In this document: in pieces, positions 46,400-58,121 of the stretch
How positions within the stretch are numbered: position 1 is the stretch's first letter
Layout: each line of letters begins with the position of its first letter
Assembly (NCBI RefSeq): GCF_018687715.1
Contig: NC_056766.1
Span: forward strand, 37,667,433 to 37,731,432
Length of the DNA stretch: 64,000 bases
Origin: Carya illinoinensis
Taxonomy: Eukaryota > Streptophyta > Magnoliopsida > Fagales > Juglandaceae
Direction: 5' to 3'
The notes under the pieces: generated by a model
Told to the model about the DNA's origin: nothing
What the model saw: only the letters and a program-made list of their open reading frames with translations
Database searches by the model: none
Program-made: the position numbers and the translations under genes

Positions 46400-49300
46400 T
46401 TATCGACCATCATCTAGGGGTTTCAAGAGTTGGTTTATCATGCTATCATGTCCACTAACTACACTTACAGAAGAACTAGCGCCATTATCAATGTTGAAAG
46501 GGAGTGTAGGTGTATCGGGCAAGTATTCCATTCCTTGAGTGATTTGATTATCTTTTTCCCGTGGATGCTTTTCCATAATTCTCAATCCTTCTAACTTCGT
46601 TGCCACTTCCATCATAGCGGGCCTATCCTCCCCTCTTAATCTTAAGCACCCTTTTGCAAGATTAGCAACTTCCTTTAATGGCTCGATATTACCCTCATTA
46701 ACAATGTGATCCTCAAGAATGTCAAAAAGACGATCCGCTTTCACTGCAGAAACAAAATATATTGATAAGCTTTTATAAGTTTCAGGCCTATTGGTAGAAA
46801 TTGCATCTTCACCTGTCAGCAGCTCTGCCAACACAACACCAAAATTGTACACATCACTTTTTTCGGTTAGCTGGCCAGTTTGGAAGTATGCAGGATCTAA
46901 GTACTTGAGAGTTCCTTGCACTAAGGTGGTTATTTCTGTTTGATCAAGAGCTATCAACCTTGAAACTCCAAAGTCAGCCACTTTTGCTATGTAGTTATCA
47001 TCTAATAGTATATTAGTACTTTTCACATCTCTATGTATAATTGGCATAGAAGTTTCAGAATGTAGGTATGCAAGGGTTCTTGCTGTTTCTGTTGCTATCT
47101 TCAAACATTTTTCCCATGAAAGAGAAAAAGCACGACTTATATCATGAATATGGTCAAAAAGAGTCACATTTGTGACGAATTCATAAACAAGTAAGGGGAC
47201 TTCTGTTTCAAGACAGCAACCTATTAGTTTTACCACATTTCTATGATTGATTTGTATAAGCAAAATTACCTCATTTATGAATTGCTCGATTTGGCTCTTA
47301 TCACAAATTTTGGACTTTTTGATGGCAACCTCTTTGTTATCGGGTAATACTCCTTTGTAAACAATTCCATAACCCCCTTTGCCAAGGACTCTACTTTCAT
47401 CATAATTGTTGGTGGCCTTTTTAAGCTTGTCATTGCTAAAGATTTTTGTTGTCTCTATAGACCTTCTATGATTCAAAATATGTTCTTGTAACATTAAGCC
47501 ACCATTTTGTTGGAAGTACTTTTCTTAGAGTTTAATGAGCTTTCTTCTTTTCAATCCCAAAAGTACTGAAGAACCTCCCAATAGCAAGATTAAGAGACTT
47601 ATGCTTATACATGCCCAAAATGAATTCTTAAGTAAAATTGTGACCAAAATCCAATGGTTCATTCTTTATGTTTGAAAAGTGACACAGATATAAAGAGATT
47701 TTATAAAAATAAACTCATACAAACTGATATGGCATAATGCGATACGATAAATCTATTTTACAATAAAAGTAGTATTATATCTAGCCACGTCAATTTGTGA
47801 ATTTTTAATTTGATGAAATCATCTTGTATCTAAAACATGTCGATCTTCTTCATGTTTACCAACACCAGTATATTTAGGATGACGCAATGAATATTTGAGC
47901 TAGAAAGTATTTACATGAGTGATTACCCATAAGCTAGTATAGATATATATATATATCTACCTCTGACAACTTTAAAATGTGGTTGATGTTAAAGCCAAAA
48001 TGGTAAATTATTTAAAATGGATATGGTGAACCAATATATTTTCAATTGCCTTTAATCTTTCTTCCAGATACTAGAATGACACCAATTGATATATTTACAA
48101 AAGAATCACAAAAATAATCTTACAAATTGATGTCACTTCATGTGATTTGTTAGATCTGCTATATAATAAAAAAAGTAATATTACAATCTGACAAATTATA
48201 TTAAGCTACATCAATTTATAAAATTACTTTTATATAATTTTTTTGTAACTAGAATATTTCTCTTTATATATAATTATATAGTGCAATGATGATATGCTTA
48301 TAATTGCTTGGTTTAGGAATATCGAGAGCACAACTAGTTCCATTTCTCCACCCATCTCCTTTGTAACCCTTGGGGCAAGAACAGTTGTAAGACCCCAAAT
48401 GGTTGACGCATGCATTATGAGCGCACTCGTGATTTCGAGCTTGACACTCATCAATATCTGAAACACCATGATTAGTATAGCTCATGTCAATACTCACATC
48501 CATCGTAACAATATAAGATCTTCAATATGATGTCATTTAACTAGCTCAAGTACCTATGTCATCAAAATTTATTTTTTCTATCTTTATTTAATGAGTTTAA
48601 TAGAATAGTTTATGATCTATTTATAAGGTTTTCTATATCGATCATTAATTAAATAATTTTTTTAATATTTTTTATTTATTTTAAATATTTCCTCTAACTA
48701 CTAATAAATTTACAATATCCTTGTATTGTTTTATATTTGTAATATTTTTCTATATACAATCTCATATAATTTTACTCTATACATGAAAAACAATTATACT
48801 CCAAAGAAAAATCAAAACTTATTCAAAATATATATAAAAAAAAAGAGATAATATTAGAAGAATATTATCAATTATATTATAAGAATATTCATTTTCAATA
48901 ATTGTATAAAAATATCATCAAAATTCCCTCGGATATATTAGCAAATAATAATTATGAATGAATATTTTTAAATATATTGTAGGATATTTATTTTCAATAT
49001 ATATTAATTTGTAAAAAAGTATTCTCGGAATATATATGGATTTGACGGAACATCACATGAAAACTAAGTGAAAACAAAAGAATTAAAGAAGATCTAAAAA
49101 ATCTACTTATACCTAGCAAAATTTACCATCAAATTAATGCATATATGGAGCATTAATCACATACAGTTGCAACCACCAGAGAGATATGGGTTTCCGTAAT
49201 AGCCTGAGGAGCAGTTGCAGCGATACCCAACGATACCCAGGACCGTTTGTGGAATCGTAACATTCACTATTCGCTAACTTACATGCATATCCTGTAGTAT

Positions 49301-50107
49301 TTTTCTTGGCAACTTCGCATGTCTTATTTCCAATTGCCCAATCTAGCACCAAGGGAAAAGCAGATTTATTCTGCATATTTTGAAGATCTAAGGTTGAAAA
49401 CTTGTATTCTATTTTTTCCACGACAAAGGTGAAACCACATGGATTGAATTTGCTCACATTGGAGTGGTTTTTAAGGCTGCTTATAGACACAATAAAATCT
49501 TTTATTCCATTTGGGATTGGAGTCTGGCAACATCCAAAGCCAAGCAAGATTCGTTAATCGTATCGTCGATGCTATCACAGAATGCCACACATCCTATCAT
49601 ATAATTCTTGTCTGAAGCTAAACTTTTAATGAGCGCCAAAGTGTCACAATCGACGATGGTGAACACGTTCTTTGTATACGAGATGGGAAACTCTCGGAAG
49701 GTGAGATAAGTACTGCTATCGTTCGAATTATAGTCCAATTACTGTGGGCAATCACGAGCTATAGGAGATGAGACTTACAGTTCACCCTCCAATGATATGT
49801 TGAATACATTTATGTTACTAACATGCAGAAATAGTGTTGGAGTACTTGTCCTGGAGTTGGAGGAGGAGAAGTTACAAGTAATGAGAAAAGATGAGTCAAG
49901 ATAGTAGCCTTCAAATGTTCCAAATGGGTAGGGCACGTCATGAAGCGATCCACATGTTCTGTTGCACCTGGAAATTGGTTCAGCTATTGATACAAATATT
50001 GCTGCAGAAATTACAAATACCCCAAGCAGGAGTTTTATAGCAGCTTGTTGATGCAGAAGAACAGTTTGAAAAGAGGAGGACATAGCTTGCATGCTAGTTA
50101 ATTGCAT
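46400..50107 (-). pseudogene. Wall-associated kinase pseudogene (sister of 30289-34236)
   Basis: Same three-exon layout as the intact gene. Exon 1 (50107 to about 49160) has TAA at 49777-49775 and 49741-49739, a one-base deletion near 49545, and a 10-bp duplication (CGATACCCAA repeated, 49221-49240) that shifts the second EGF-like part. Exon 2 (48457-48278) keeps DIDECQARNHECAHNACVNH, but its donor GT is now AT at 48277-48276. The exon 3 acceptor CAG is CAT at 47611, and TAA at 47527-47525 cuts the juxtamembrane segment. The kinase exon after that stop is open for 364 codons (47494-46400) with GKGGYG, HRDVK and DFG intact, but the APE-type motif reads LDPAYF in place of LDPEYF. A full receptor cannot be made; a kinase-only fragment is formally possible. 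The tail sequence matches the intact copy closely, so death is recent relative to the 17-19 kb remnant. Confidence 0.94.
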
Positions 50108-50171
50108 TTTTTATCTCTCTAATTTGATCTATTCTTTTGTTCATTCCTAGTGCTACTTACCAAGAAGATGG

Positions 50172-50181
50172 CCTTTTATAG
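50172..50181 (-). promoter_or_regulatory. Conserved TATA box of the dead WAK
   Basis: CTATAAAAGG, same position relative to the start codon as in the intact gene (about 65-75 bp upstream of 50107). Confidence 0.55.
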
Positions 50182-50744
50182 AAGGCAATTACTAGTACTC
50201 ATTATTGATCTAGTCAAGAATTTTTATTTATATATTTTTTTCTTTTTTTGAGCTACTCTGAGAAAATATAATCCTTTTCCTAAGCTAGTCCCCGTCAAGA
50301 AGTCCCTCTTTTTTTCTTTTTTTCTTTTTTTTTTTTTTTTTTTTTTTTTTATCCCCCTAGAAAGTCGGGATCAAAAATGCATTTTTAAAGATAGTGTAGA
50401 AAATTATTTATCTCTTATCTGAACTAGTCAAGAAAATTATTATATAGTCAAAAAATTGTGATGAGAGGAGATGAGATGTCTTATCCTTTGATTACACAAA
50501 TGAAATATTTTATTAAAAATTAAATAGAATATTGTTATCATATAATTTTTTAATATTAAATTTATTTCAAAATTTAAAAACTTTAAATTATTTAATATAT
50601 TTTATATAAAAATTTTAAAAAAATTAATAATTATATGAGAGGACATAAATGAGATAAAAATTATAATTTTAATATTCTATCTAAAATAATTTCATTTCAT
50701 CTTTAAATTCAAATCAGAACAATATATTTTAAAGAAACCCAACG

Positions 50745-50960
50745 GCTAGTCTCGTTTGTTTTCAGAGATGAGATGAGATAAATTGAGATAAGTTAAATAA
50801 AATATTATTAGAATATATTATTTTTGTATTGAGATTTAAAAAAGTTGTATTGGAATTTGAAAAAGTTGAATTATTTATTTTATTTTGTATGGGGATTTGA
50901 AAAAGTTGTAACGATTAAGATTAGATGAGATGAAATTTTTATGAAAACGAACAAGGCCTT
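50745..50960. mobile_element. GAGATGAGATGAG-type MITE, copy 1
   Basis: Begins around CTCGTTTGTTTTCAGAGATG and ends ATGAAAACGAACAAGGCC, forming imperfect terminal inverted repeats (GTTTGTTTTCA against TGAAAACGAAC). Contains repeated AAAAGTTG and GAGATGAGATG phrases and no coding sequence. Absent at the matching place in unit 1, so it arrived after the duplication or was lost from unit 1. Confidence 0.75.
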
Positions 50961-50990
50961 AAGTCTACATTGGTCAAGCATTTTCGGAAG

Positions 50991-51200
50991 GGTGGGACCA
51001 CACCCACTGCTGGAAGCTCTCTCTAGGGCTCGCTAATGCTTTTTTTTTTTTTTTTTTGCTTTACTTTTTTTACATGAATTTTTTGAACATTTTAAAATAT
51101 TTTATAAAATAAAATCTCATAATATTATTAAAAAATATTAAAAAAATAAAATTAAATAAATAATCCCAGTTTTAGTCCAGCGGAAAGCATAGCTTTTTCG
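50991..51200. mobile_element. Small insertion flanked by a 10-bp direct repeat
   Basis: TTTTCGGAAG is present at 50981-50990 and 51201-51210, while unit 1 has a single equivalent (TTTTCAGAAG at about 34913). The 210-bp insert is absent from unit 1, carries a T-run (about 51040-51058), and holds GCTAATGC / GCATAGC near its two ends as an imperfect inverted repeat. A 9-11 bp duplication suggests a Mutator-type MITE or a SINE; not resolved. Confidence 0.65.
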
Positions 51201-51231
51201 TTTTCGGAAGGTGGACGAAGACGTAGGATTA

Positions 51232-51434
51232 GTTTGTTTTTATAGATAAGATAAATTGAGATAAGTTGAATAAAATATTATTATAAGATATTATTTTTAT
51301 ATTAAAATTTAAAAAAATTGTATTAAAATTTAAAAATATTGAATTATTTATTTTATTTTATATAAAAATAATAAAAAATTATAATAATTAAAATGAGATG
51401 AGATGAGAATTTTATGAAAATGAATAAGTTATTA
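51232..51434. mobile_element. GAGATGAGATGAG-type MITE, copy 2
   Basis: GTTTGTTTTTATAGATAAGA at the left, ATGAGATGAGATGAG and ATGAAAATGAATAAG at the right; internally collinear with the copy at 50745-50960. Flanking TTA triplets and its absence at 34930 of unit 1 fit insertion with a 3-bp TTA duplication (PIF/Harbinger-like). Edges plus or minus a few bases. Confidence 0.7.
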
Positions 51435-52319
51435 ATTTGACACGTGCCTGTCAGCTCTGTTTCCAATAAAATGTTCTCGACTTTTGTGCCAAAATGAAAA
51501 AGAAAGTCCAGTACATTTTTCAAGTTTGCATTTTAGCCTGAAAAATAGAAATCAGATGAGAGTCACCAGCAATGTAGCATCAAATATTTGTAAAAAAATA
51601 TCTGTGAATTTACAGTATATTTTAAATAAAATTTTAAAATATTATTTTTATTTTAAAATTAAAAAAATTATTTATGGTATTTTATATAAAAATTTAATAT
51701 AATTATACTAATAAAAATAAGAATTTTATATTTTAACTTAATTACGGTACCTCCAATCACTCTCATGCAGGAACGAAACCACCTGCCCCCTCCAAAAAAC
51801 TGGAAAAAGAATCTTACAGCTAAATGGTAAACTTAATTTGATGTGTGGGCCTCCAACTTTTATTTATAGCTTTTCATATTGTTTTATATGAGTGGAAAAA
51901 AGTCCAAAATATTGTCTTATAGCTTTTATTAATTGTTTTTAGTGTTTGTTTATATGTTAAGATTATATGTGAATAATAGTAAAATAGTTTGAATTAAGAT
52001 ATTTTATTTAGTTTTGAAAAATGAGAAAAAAAAATTTAAATTTGAGAATATCTAAAAATACCTAAACGCAGTTATATTTCCAAACGGTTCTAATAGTCTA
52101 ATGCACATCTTTTTAAACTAGATTTAATAAAATCTTCTCTAAATCAAAAATTTTTAATAAAAATTAAGTCGATTATTAATTAAAAATCTAGTAGCTGGAA
52201 TTATTTGTAAATAAAAATATAATGTAAAAATTAAAATAATTTTATTTAATTTTACTTTTTAAAATAAAATAAAAAAAGCCCAGTAAAAATTTTAGCCTTA
52301 GGCCCCCATTCGTATTAAG

Positions 52320-52495
52320 CCGACCTTAAATTTATCATTATAATTTTTTTAAATCTCCATACAAAATATAATAAATAATTTAACTTTTTTAAATTTTAAT
52401 ACAAAATTAATATTAAAAAATTATATTATAAGAATATTTTATTCATTATTATTTAAAACATCTCATCTCATTTGTATAATCAAACGAGGCTCAGT
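52320..52495. mobile_element. Probable reversed copy of the same MITE family
   Basis: Contains CATCTCATCTCATTTGTATA near its right end and AAAATATAATAAATAATTTAAC inside, the reverse-complement pattern of the copies at 50745 and 51232. Ends are degraded. Confidence 0.5.
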
Positions 52496-53081
52496 TTCTA
52501 TTGGAGTCATTGCTGCACAAATATTTTTTTTATTTTTTATTTTGTGATTAAGAAAATATTTTTGAAAGATGTTATGAATTTTTTTTAAAGAAATATTTAA
52601 CAATATTAAAAAAATACATATAAAAAAATCATGTTTACAATAGATCGCATCTACCCTTGTTTTATATATGAGTGAAAAGATTTTGTAAAAATATAGTTAT
52701 AACATACTAAATATATATTAAAGAGCTTATAAAATTAATATAATTATTTAGTTATTATTATTATCATCATCATCATCATCATTATCATTTTATAGTTTTA
52801 ATAATTTGATATTATTATAAATGTTTAAGCCAAAATCTGTATTAATTTTATCAGATTTATACCGTACTAATCGATTACCAAATCCTCTCTAATTGTGACT
52901 CATTTCATTTCTTTTTCTTTTTCTTTTTTTTTAAACAATAACATTTCTATTGATGAAAAATGTAAAGACAGAAAAATCTGTCACCATTACATAAACTGTT
53001 CACTCAAAATGGTAGACATAATCTGCATTGGACCATTCTCTTTCTAAATTTGCTCATTCTAAAAAACTAGGGCATATTTTG

Positions 53082-53363
53082 CTAATTTTGATGAGCAATA
53101 CCATTAGTTTCATGATATGCCAAAACCACCTGCCAACTAGGCTTTTCCGAAATCATGACTCTAACATCATGGATGACAGGACCATAATCTGCACATACCT
53201 CCTCGTCACTGGTTGCAGCCTTCACAATAATCTGTGAATCACCTTCAAACACTACCCTGACAAAACCCAACTCTGCACTAACTTCCAATGCCCTTCTCAA
53301 AGCCATCTCCTCTGCAATAAGAGCCTTAACACAAGGTTTAATTTGTGCACAAACACTTGCCAT
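53082..53363 (-). pseudogene. LINE RNase H domain
   Basis: AEEMALRRALEVSAELGF, VVFEGDSQIIVKA and WQVVLAYHETNGIAHQN follow the RNase H pattern (Glu in AEE, Asp in EGDS, His near the end; the last position is usually followed by Ala-Asp). The preceding strand with the first catalytic Asp is beyond a frame break near 53400. Confidence 0.8.
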
Positions 53364-53638
53364 AACTTCCCCATATTCATTCCTAAAAACAATACCAAGG
53401 CCTACTATATTCTGTCAAGTACATACCGAGGCATCCCAATTAGCTTTTAACCATTGATGACTTGGCTTCTTCCATCTCACCTCACTTCTGTCAACTATAC
53501 TCTGACCAGCACCTCTATCCTCCTGAGCTGGTGAAATCACAAAAGAATCCCTATCTAAAGTAGCTGTCATTATCACCTATTGAGGACTCTCAAGAACTCT
53601 CCCATGAACTATATAGTTTCCTCTAATTCATATCCTTC

Positions 53639-53911
53639 TTAAAGTGAAACAAGCCATCTGAAAGTCATCCACAGAAAGCTTAGTGGACATATATGACCAT
53701 AACATAGAAAATTATGAAAATATGGCAAGCCATTTCTATATTGGACATTGAGAAACAACCCATACATCACTTGCAGCAGGACAATTCTACAAAACATGCA
53801 ACACTGATTCAGTCTCCCTGTTGAATATCCCACATACATCAGACTCCAATACTCTTCTTGTAACCAAATCTTGTGAAGTTGGCAGAATATTGTGTACAGC
53901 CTTCCACACAA
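53639..53911 (-). pseudogene. LINE zf-RVT region
   Basis: Frame-shifted remnant of the Cys/His-rich domain between RT and RNase H. On the minus strand near 53900-53780 the third-frame reading gives a CG-(I/L)-F and E-S-V-L-H-V-L pattern typical of zf-RVT. Its place in the element supports the call more than the residues themselves. Confidence 0.5.
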
Positions 53912-54145
53912 AAAGTTTAATCTTCATGGGCACATTTAAATTCCACATCTGCTACCAATTTGTCACCCCTGCTGATACACCAGAGCATTCTCCTTCCATC
54001 TTTCTTGTAAGGGTTTGTTGTAAGTAATAAGCACTTCTAACACAAAAAGAACCATTGCAGAATATCCCCATATCAGTTTATCGTGAGCATTTCTTCTACT
54101 TAGAGGAATCTTACAAATCAGTTCCATCTCATCCATCTGAAAAAT

Positions 54146-55672
54146 CTAAGATAACATATCCTTCTTCCAACAACCCTCCTCTTGATTAATCAGTTCTGAC
54201 ATAGTAGCATCATTGCCCATCACTTGTATAGGAGATTGTATCTTACCAGTAACTTTTCTAGGAATCCACTTATCATGCCATATGCTAATATTAGTTCCAT
54301 CCCCAACTCTCCAAAGGCCACCAGCCTTTAGTAAAGGAATTGACAACCATAAACGTTGCCATATCATTGAAGAATTATTACCCTTCTTTGCCATAAATAC
54401 ATTTACATTCCTAAAATACTTTTGCCTTAATACTGTTGCAACAAGAGAACTTGGATTATCCAGCACTCTCCATACTTGCTTTGCCAACATAGCACAATTA
54501 AAATACTCCAAGTCCTTAAAGCCCAAACTCCCCTCATTTTTAGCTTTCCCCATGCTCTTCCAATTCTTCCAATGGATCTTATTCTAATTATTACAATTTC
54601 CCTACCAAAACTTCCCCATCATCGAATTGATATCCTTTAGCAATCTCTTTGGCAACTTGCATACACCCATAGTGTATGTTGGAACTGCTTGGATCATAGC
54701 TTTTAACATCACTTCTTTTCCTGCCTGAGATAAAAAGTTATTCTTCCAGTTTGACATCTTAACCCATATCTTCTGTTTAATAGCTCTAAAGGATTGATAT
54801 TTAGACCTACCAACAATGGTTGGAAGGCCCAAATACTTGTCATAATTGTTGCTTGATGAAACACCAATTACATTAACTAATTCATCCCTTCTAATAGTAC
54901 CAGTATTTGAATTGATAAAAATAGCAGTTTTCTCTTGATTCAAGCATTGTCCATATGCCTTCTCATAGGTATTCAACAAGCCTTGTATTCATAGCCATTC
55001 ATCAGAAGTAGCTCGACAGAACAGCAAACTATCATCACCAAACAGTAAGTGACTAACCCTCACACCCCCTCTACAAGCTGCAACACCTTTAATCTCTCCT
55101 CTTATTTCAGCATGAGCTAACAAAGCACCAAGTCCTTCTACACATAAGAGAAATAGGTAAGGAGATAATGGATCTACTTGCTTGATCCCTCTTTCTGGTT
55201 TAAAAGATCTTCCAAGGTTACCATTTACAATTATTGAGTAGCTTACTGATGTTAAACAGTCCATTACTAGATTTATCCATCTACATCCAAAACCCATAGT
55301 CTTCATAATTACCTCCAAGAACTTCCATTCCATTCGATCATATGCCTTAGACATGTCCAATTTGATAGTTATGGTACCTATTTTGCCTTTCTGTTTTGTC
55401 TTCATGGAGTGTAACAATTCATAGGCAATAATCACATTGTCTGCGATTAACCTATTTGGAATAAAAGCACTTTGATTACTCGAAATTATATGATGCAACA
55501 CATGCTTCAAACTGTTAGCTAACACTTTTGAAACCAATTTATACAATACATTACATAAGCTAATAGGCCTAAACTGGTTAACAACAATTGACTCTTTAAC
55601 TTTTGGAATTGATGAAATAAAAGTAGAATTCACTCCCAAGTCCATTCTAACCCCATTAAGAAATTGCAACAA
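54146..55672 (-). pseudogene. LINE reverse transcriptase and thumb, two or more stops
   Basis: Reads FISSIPKVKESIVVNQFRPI, SLCNVLYKLVSKVLANSL, IIKLDMSKAYDRMEW-like core (TIKLDMSKAYDRMEW), IKQVDPLSPYLFLLCVEGL, SHLLFGDDSLLFCRA. The active site is FGDD where FADD/YADD is usual (both Asp kept), and QGDP reads QVDP. A stop at about 54988 separates it from NTYEKAYGQCLNQEKT, YLGLPTIVGRSK; further frame breaks at about 54600 precede GSLGFKDLEYFNCAMLAKQV and WRVGDGTNISIWHDKWIP. Upstream, one TAG near 55803 separates it from the endonuclease linker. Confidence 0.9.
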
Positions 55673-55804
55673 AGTTTTACATACCTCATCCCCTACAATA
55701 TGCTAATACATTTGGAAGAATTGAGCATTATAGCCATCAGGTCCAGGAGCTTTGAGAGGTGCCATTTGATTAAGAGTTTCTTCTATTTCCTCTCTAATGA
55801 AAAC

Positions 55805-57114
55805 CTACTGCAGTCTGTCATTCATTTCACTTGTTACCCTCGCATCAATGCATCTCAAATATGTGTCCAAGTCTTCATTAGTAGGATTTGAGGATCTAAA
55901 AATCTCTTCAAAATATTGAGAAAAAGCAACTTCAACATCTGTTTGTGAATTCCACGTTCTACCTTGCAAATCAGTAATAGATCTGATTTTATTCTTTTGT
56001 CTTCTCTGTGTTGCACATAAATGAAAAAACTTCATGTTTTTGTCCCCTAACTGATACCAGTTAACTTTTGCTATCTGTTCCCTCGTAAGATCTTGTTGTT
56101 CTAACAATACATCAATTTCCTTTTGCAAAAATTTAATAGCAGCTATATTCTGAGGGCCTTCTTCATCCTGCAATTTTTTTAGAGCCTCGGATTTTACCAG
56201 CATATCCTTCTCACAATCCATGTACTTCCCCTTGCTCCAAGTAATAAGCTTTTTAGAACATGCTAACAACTTACCCTTAACACTATCCCAACCATCCAGC
56301 CCCTCCACCACACTATACCACCCTTGTTTTATCACATCCTCCCCCTCCTCATCCTTAAACCATTTTGCCTCAAACTGAAACTTATTTCTTTGTTGTATAT
56401 GCTGAAAATCATGTCTATGCCATGTCAGTAAAATTGGTCTATGATCAGATCTTCTAGCAGTTAGAGTATCTACACCATACCTTTTAAACATGTCATTCCA
56501 TTAAGAGTTGGCCAAAACACGATCCAACCTTTCTTTAATGTAGTTTAAGCCTTCTTGTTTATTACTCCATGTAATTGAGCTTCCATTACACACCAAATCA
56601 TGCAGACTATTACACCAAATAGCATGCCTAAAGTCTTCCATTTGTCTCTTAGGCCTTGGTCTTCCACCAACTTTTTCATGAGCAAACTGTATCTCATTAA
56701 ATCTCCCATTACACACCAAGCTTAATTAAAACTTGGTCTGATCATAGATAAAAGAGCCCAAGTACTACTTCTTTTATTAGCAACTGGATGTCCATAGAAA
56801 CCTGTGCAAAACCACTGCCTCTAATCCTCTTGTTCAGTAATTAGAACATGAATATGATTTTAAGAATAATTAATAACCTCCACTGCATATCCATTATGCC
56901 ACATCATCGCTAGACCCCCTTGCGTACCCAAAGCATCAACCAAAAAACAGCAATCAAATCCCATCTTCCGTTTAATCATGTCAAATCTAAAACATCTTAG
57001 TTTGGTCTCCATGAGAAAAACTAAGTTGGGTTTCTTTTCTCTGATTAACGGGCAGAGATCATGAACTGCTTGGGGATTCCCAAGCCCCTGACAATTCCAA
57101 CTTAAGTGTTTCAT
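55805..57114 (-). pseudogene. LINE endonuclease (exonuclease-endonuclease-phosphatase fold)
   Basis: Starts MKHLSWNCQGLGNPQAVHDL (Asn of the N-Q-G motif) and NLVFLMETKL (catalytic Glu) at 57114-56860. A break follows before GGRPRPKRQMEDFRHAI and ITWSNKQEG, LDRVLANS (56719-56501). After a TAA come RRSDHRPILL (the SDH active-site motif) and a linker to 55805. This enzyme nicks target DNA for LINE integration. Each break is one stop or small shift. Confidence 0.9.
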
Positions 57115-57449
57115 AATGATTGGCAGAGCTGCCTTGTAGCCTCTACCATTACCTATGTCACCACATTCACTGCCTCTACAACAAAACCTCTTCCTCTTTT
57201 CATAGGCCCTTGACTATTACAAGTGTGCACTTCCTCCACAATGCTGCTTTTCTTACTGTTAACCACCTCATTTGGCTTATTCTCAGACTCCTTACTAACT
57301 TTGTTCCCTTGTAATTTAACTCTCATTTTCCATCCTCTTGTACTAACTATCTTGTTCTCTGCAGGTGTTTTAGTTTGTTGCTCAGCTGTGCATACACTAT
57401 TGACATTCTGCAGGCTAATATTTTTCGGCTCAACAAGCTAGTCCATAAG

Positions 57450-57901
57450 GAATGGGCCATTATTAATGAACTTTTCTCATAGAAGAACCTATTTGTTGCC
57501 CAATCTCTTTATTCATACATGCTAGAGGCAAATTATAAAGCTGAATCCAGAAAGCTTCAGAATCAAAAACTAGTTGTTGAGGAGATGCCAACCCTTCAAA
57601 ACCCTTTATCACACAAGAAGGTTGTTGTCAAAAAACCAAGGTTTACCTGAGACCACTTGCTCCCTATCCGCTTCATTCTCAAAAATAATGACAAAAAGGT
57701 TTGGACTGATATCTTGAAACTGAAAAGGCTTCCTAACTTTCCATACTTTTGAAATAGTAGTACTGAGCACACCTCTGTTAATCATCCAGAGCACAACTTT
57801 GCAACAAGACTTCTCGATCGTTTTTTAAGTGAATCGGATAAAATATCCACATCCACCAAGATGCATTCCTCATCTTCCTCCGTCAGCCTCAATCCCTCCA
57901 T
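57450..57901 (-). pseudogene. LINE ORF1 (DUF4283 gag-like), frameshifted
   Basis: ATG at 57901 gives MEGLRLTEDEECILVDVDIL, then a frameshift near 57800. The next frame reads LWMINRGVLSTTISKVWKV, KPFQFQDISPNLFVIIFENE, GKPWFFDNNLLV, a stop, then FWIQLYNLPLACMNKEIGQQ. This is the DUF4283 nucleic-acid-binding module of plant L1 ORF1. The C-terminal zinc knuckle is not seen before the endonuclease region. Confidence 0.88.
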
Positions 57902-58121
57902 GTTTCTTCCAATAAATCCATCACTAATTCATCCACAATTCAGAACATTGAACTTGGAAGATTATGACCCTTACAACGTAACACTATAAGCAGCGGCTAA
58001 ACAAACTTCACCTCTTTGTCCTTCCTATTCCAACTCTCAAGAGAAACAGAAAGAGAGAAAAGAGAGAAAAAATCTTCTCAGTGGAGTTATCCTTTGAGTA
58101 ACTGAGTATAACAGTTTTTTA

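Larger units (their letters stand above)
50182..52905. other. Upstream region of unit 2 with MITE insertions
   Basis: Blocks match 34327-36090 of unit 1 (for example 50960-50990 with 34895-34920, 51430-51500 with 34935-34995, 52700-52900 with 35330-35480 and 36060-36090). The extra length comes mainly from the three insertions listed separately plus AT-rich expansions. A T-run at about 50320-50350. No gene; the ORF 51484-51702 has no domain. Confidence 0.65.
52917..58121 (-). mobile_element. Near full-length LINE (L1-type) with 11-bp target duplication
   Basis: The 5.2-kb insertion is bounded by CATTTCTTTTT at 52906-52916 and 58122-58132. The matching place in unit 1 (about 36090-36110) is uninterrupted. 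Its 3' end is on the left (AATAGAAATGTTATTGTTT followed by an A-rich tail on the minus strand) and the 5' end on the right. Order on the minus strand: 5' leader, ORF1 with DUF4283, endonuclease, reverse transcriptase, zf-RVT, RNase H. Every domain is present but single stops interrupt the frames, so it inserted as a long copy and decayed in place. Confidence 0.92.
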
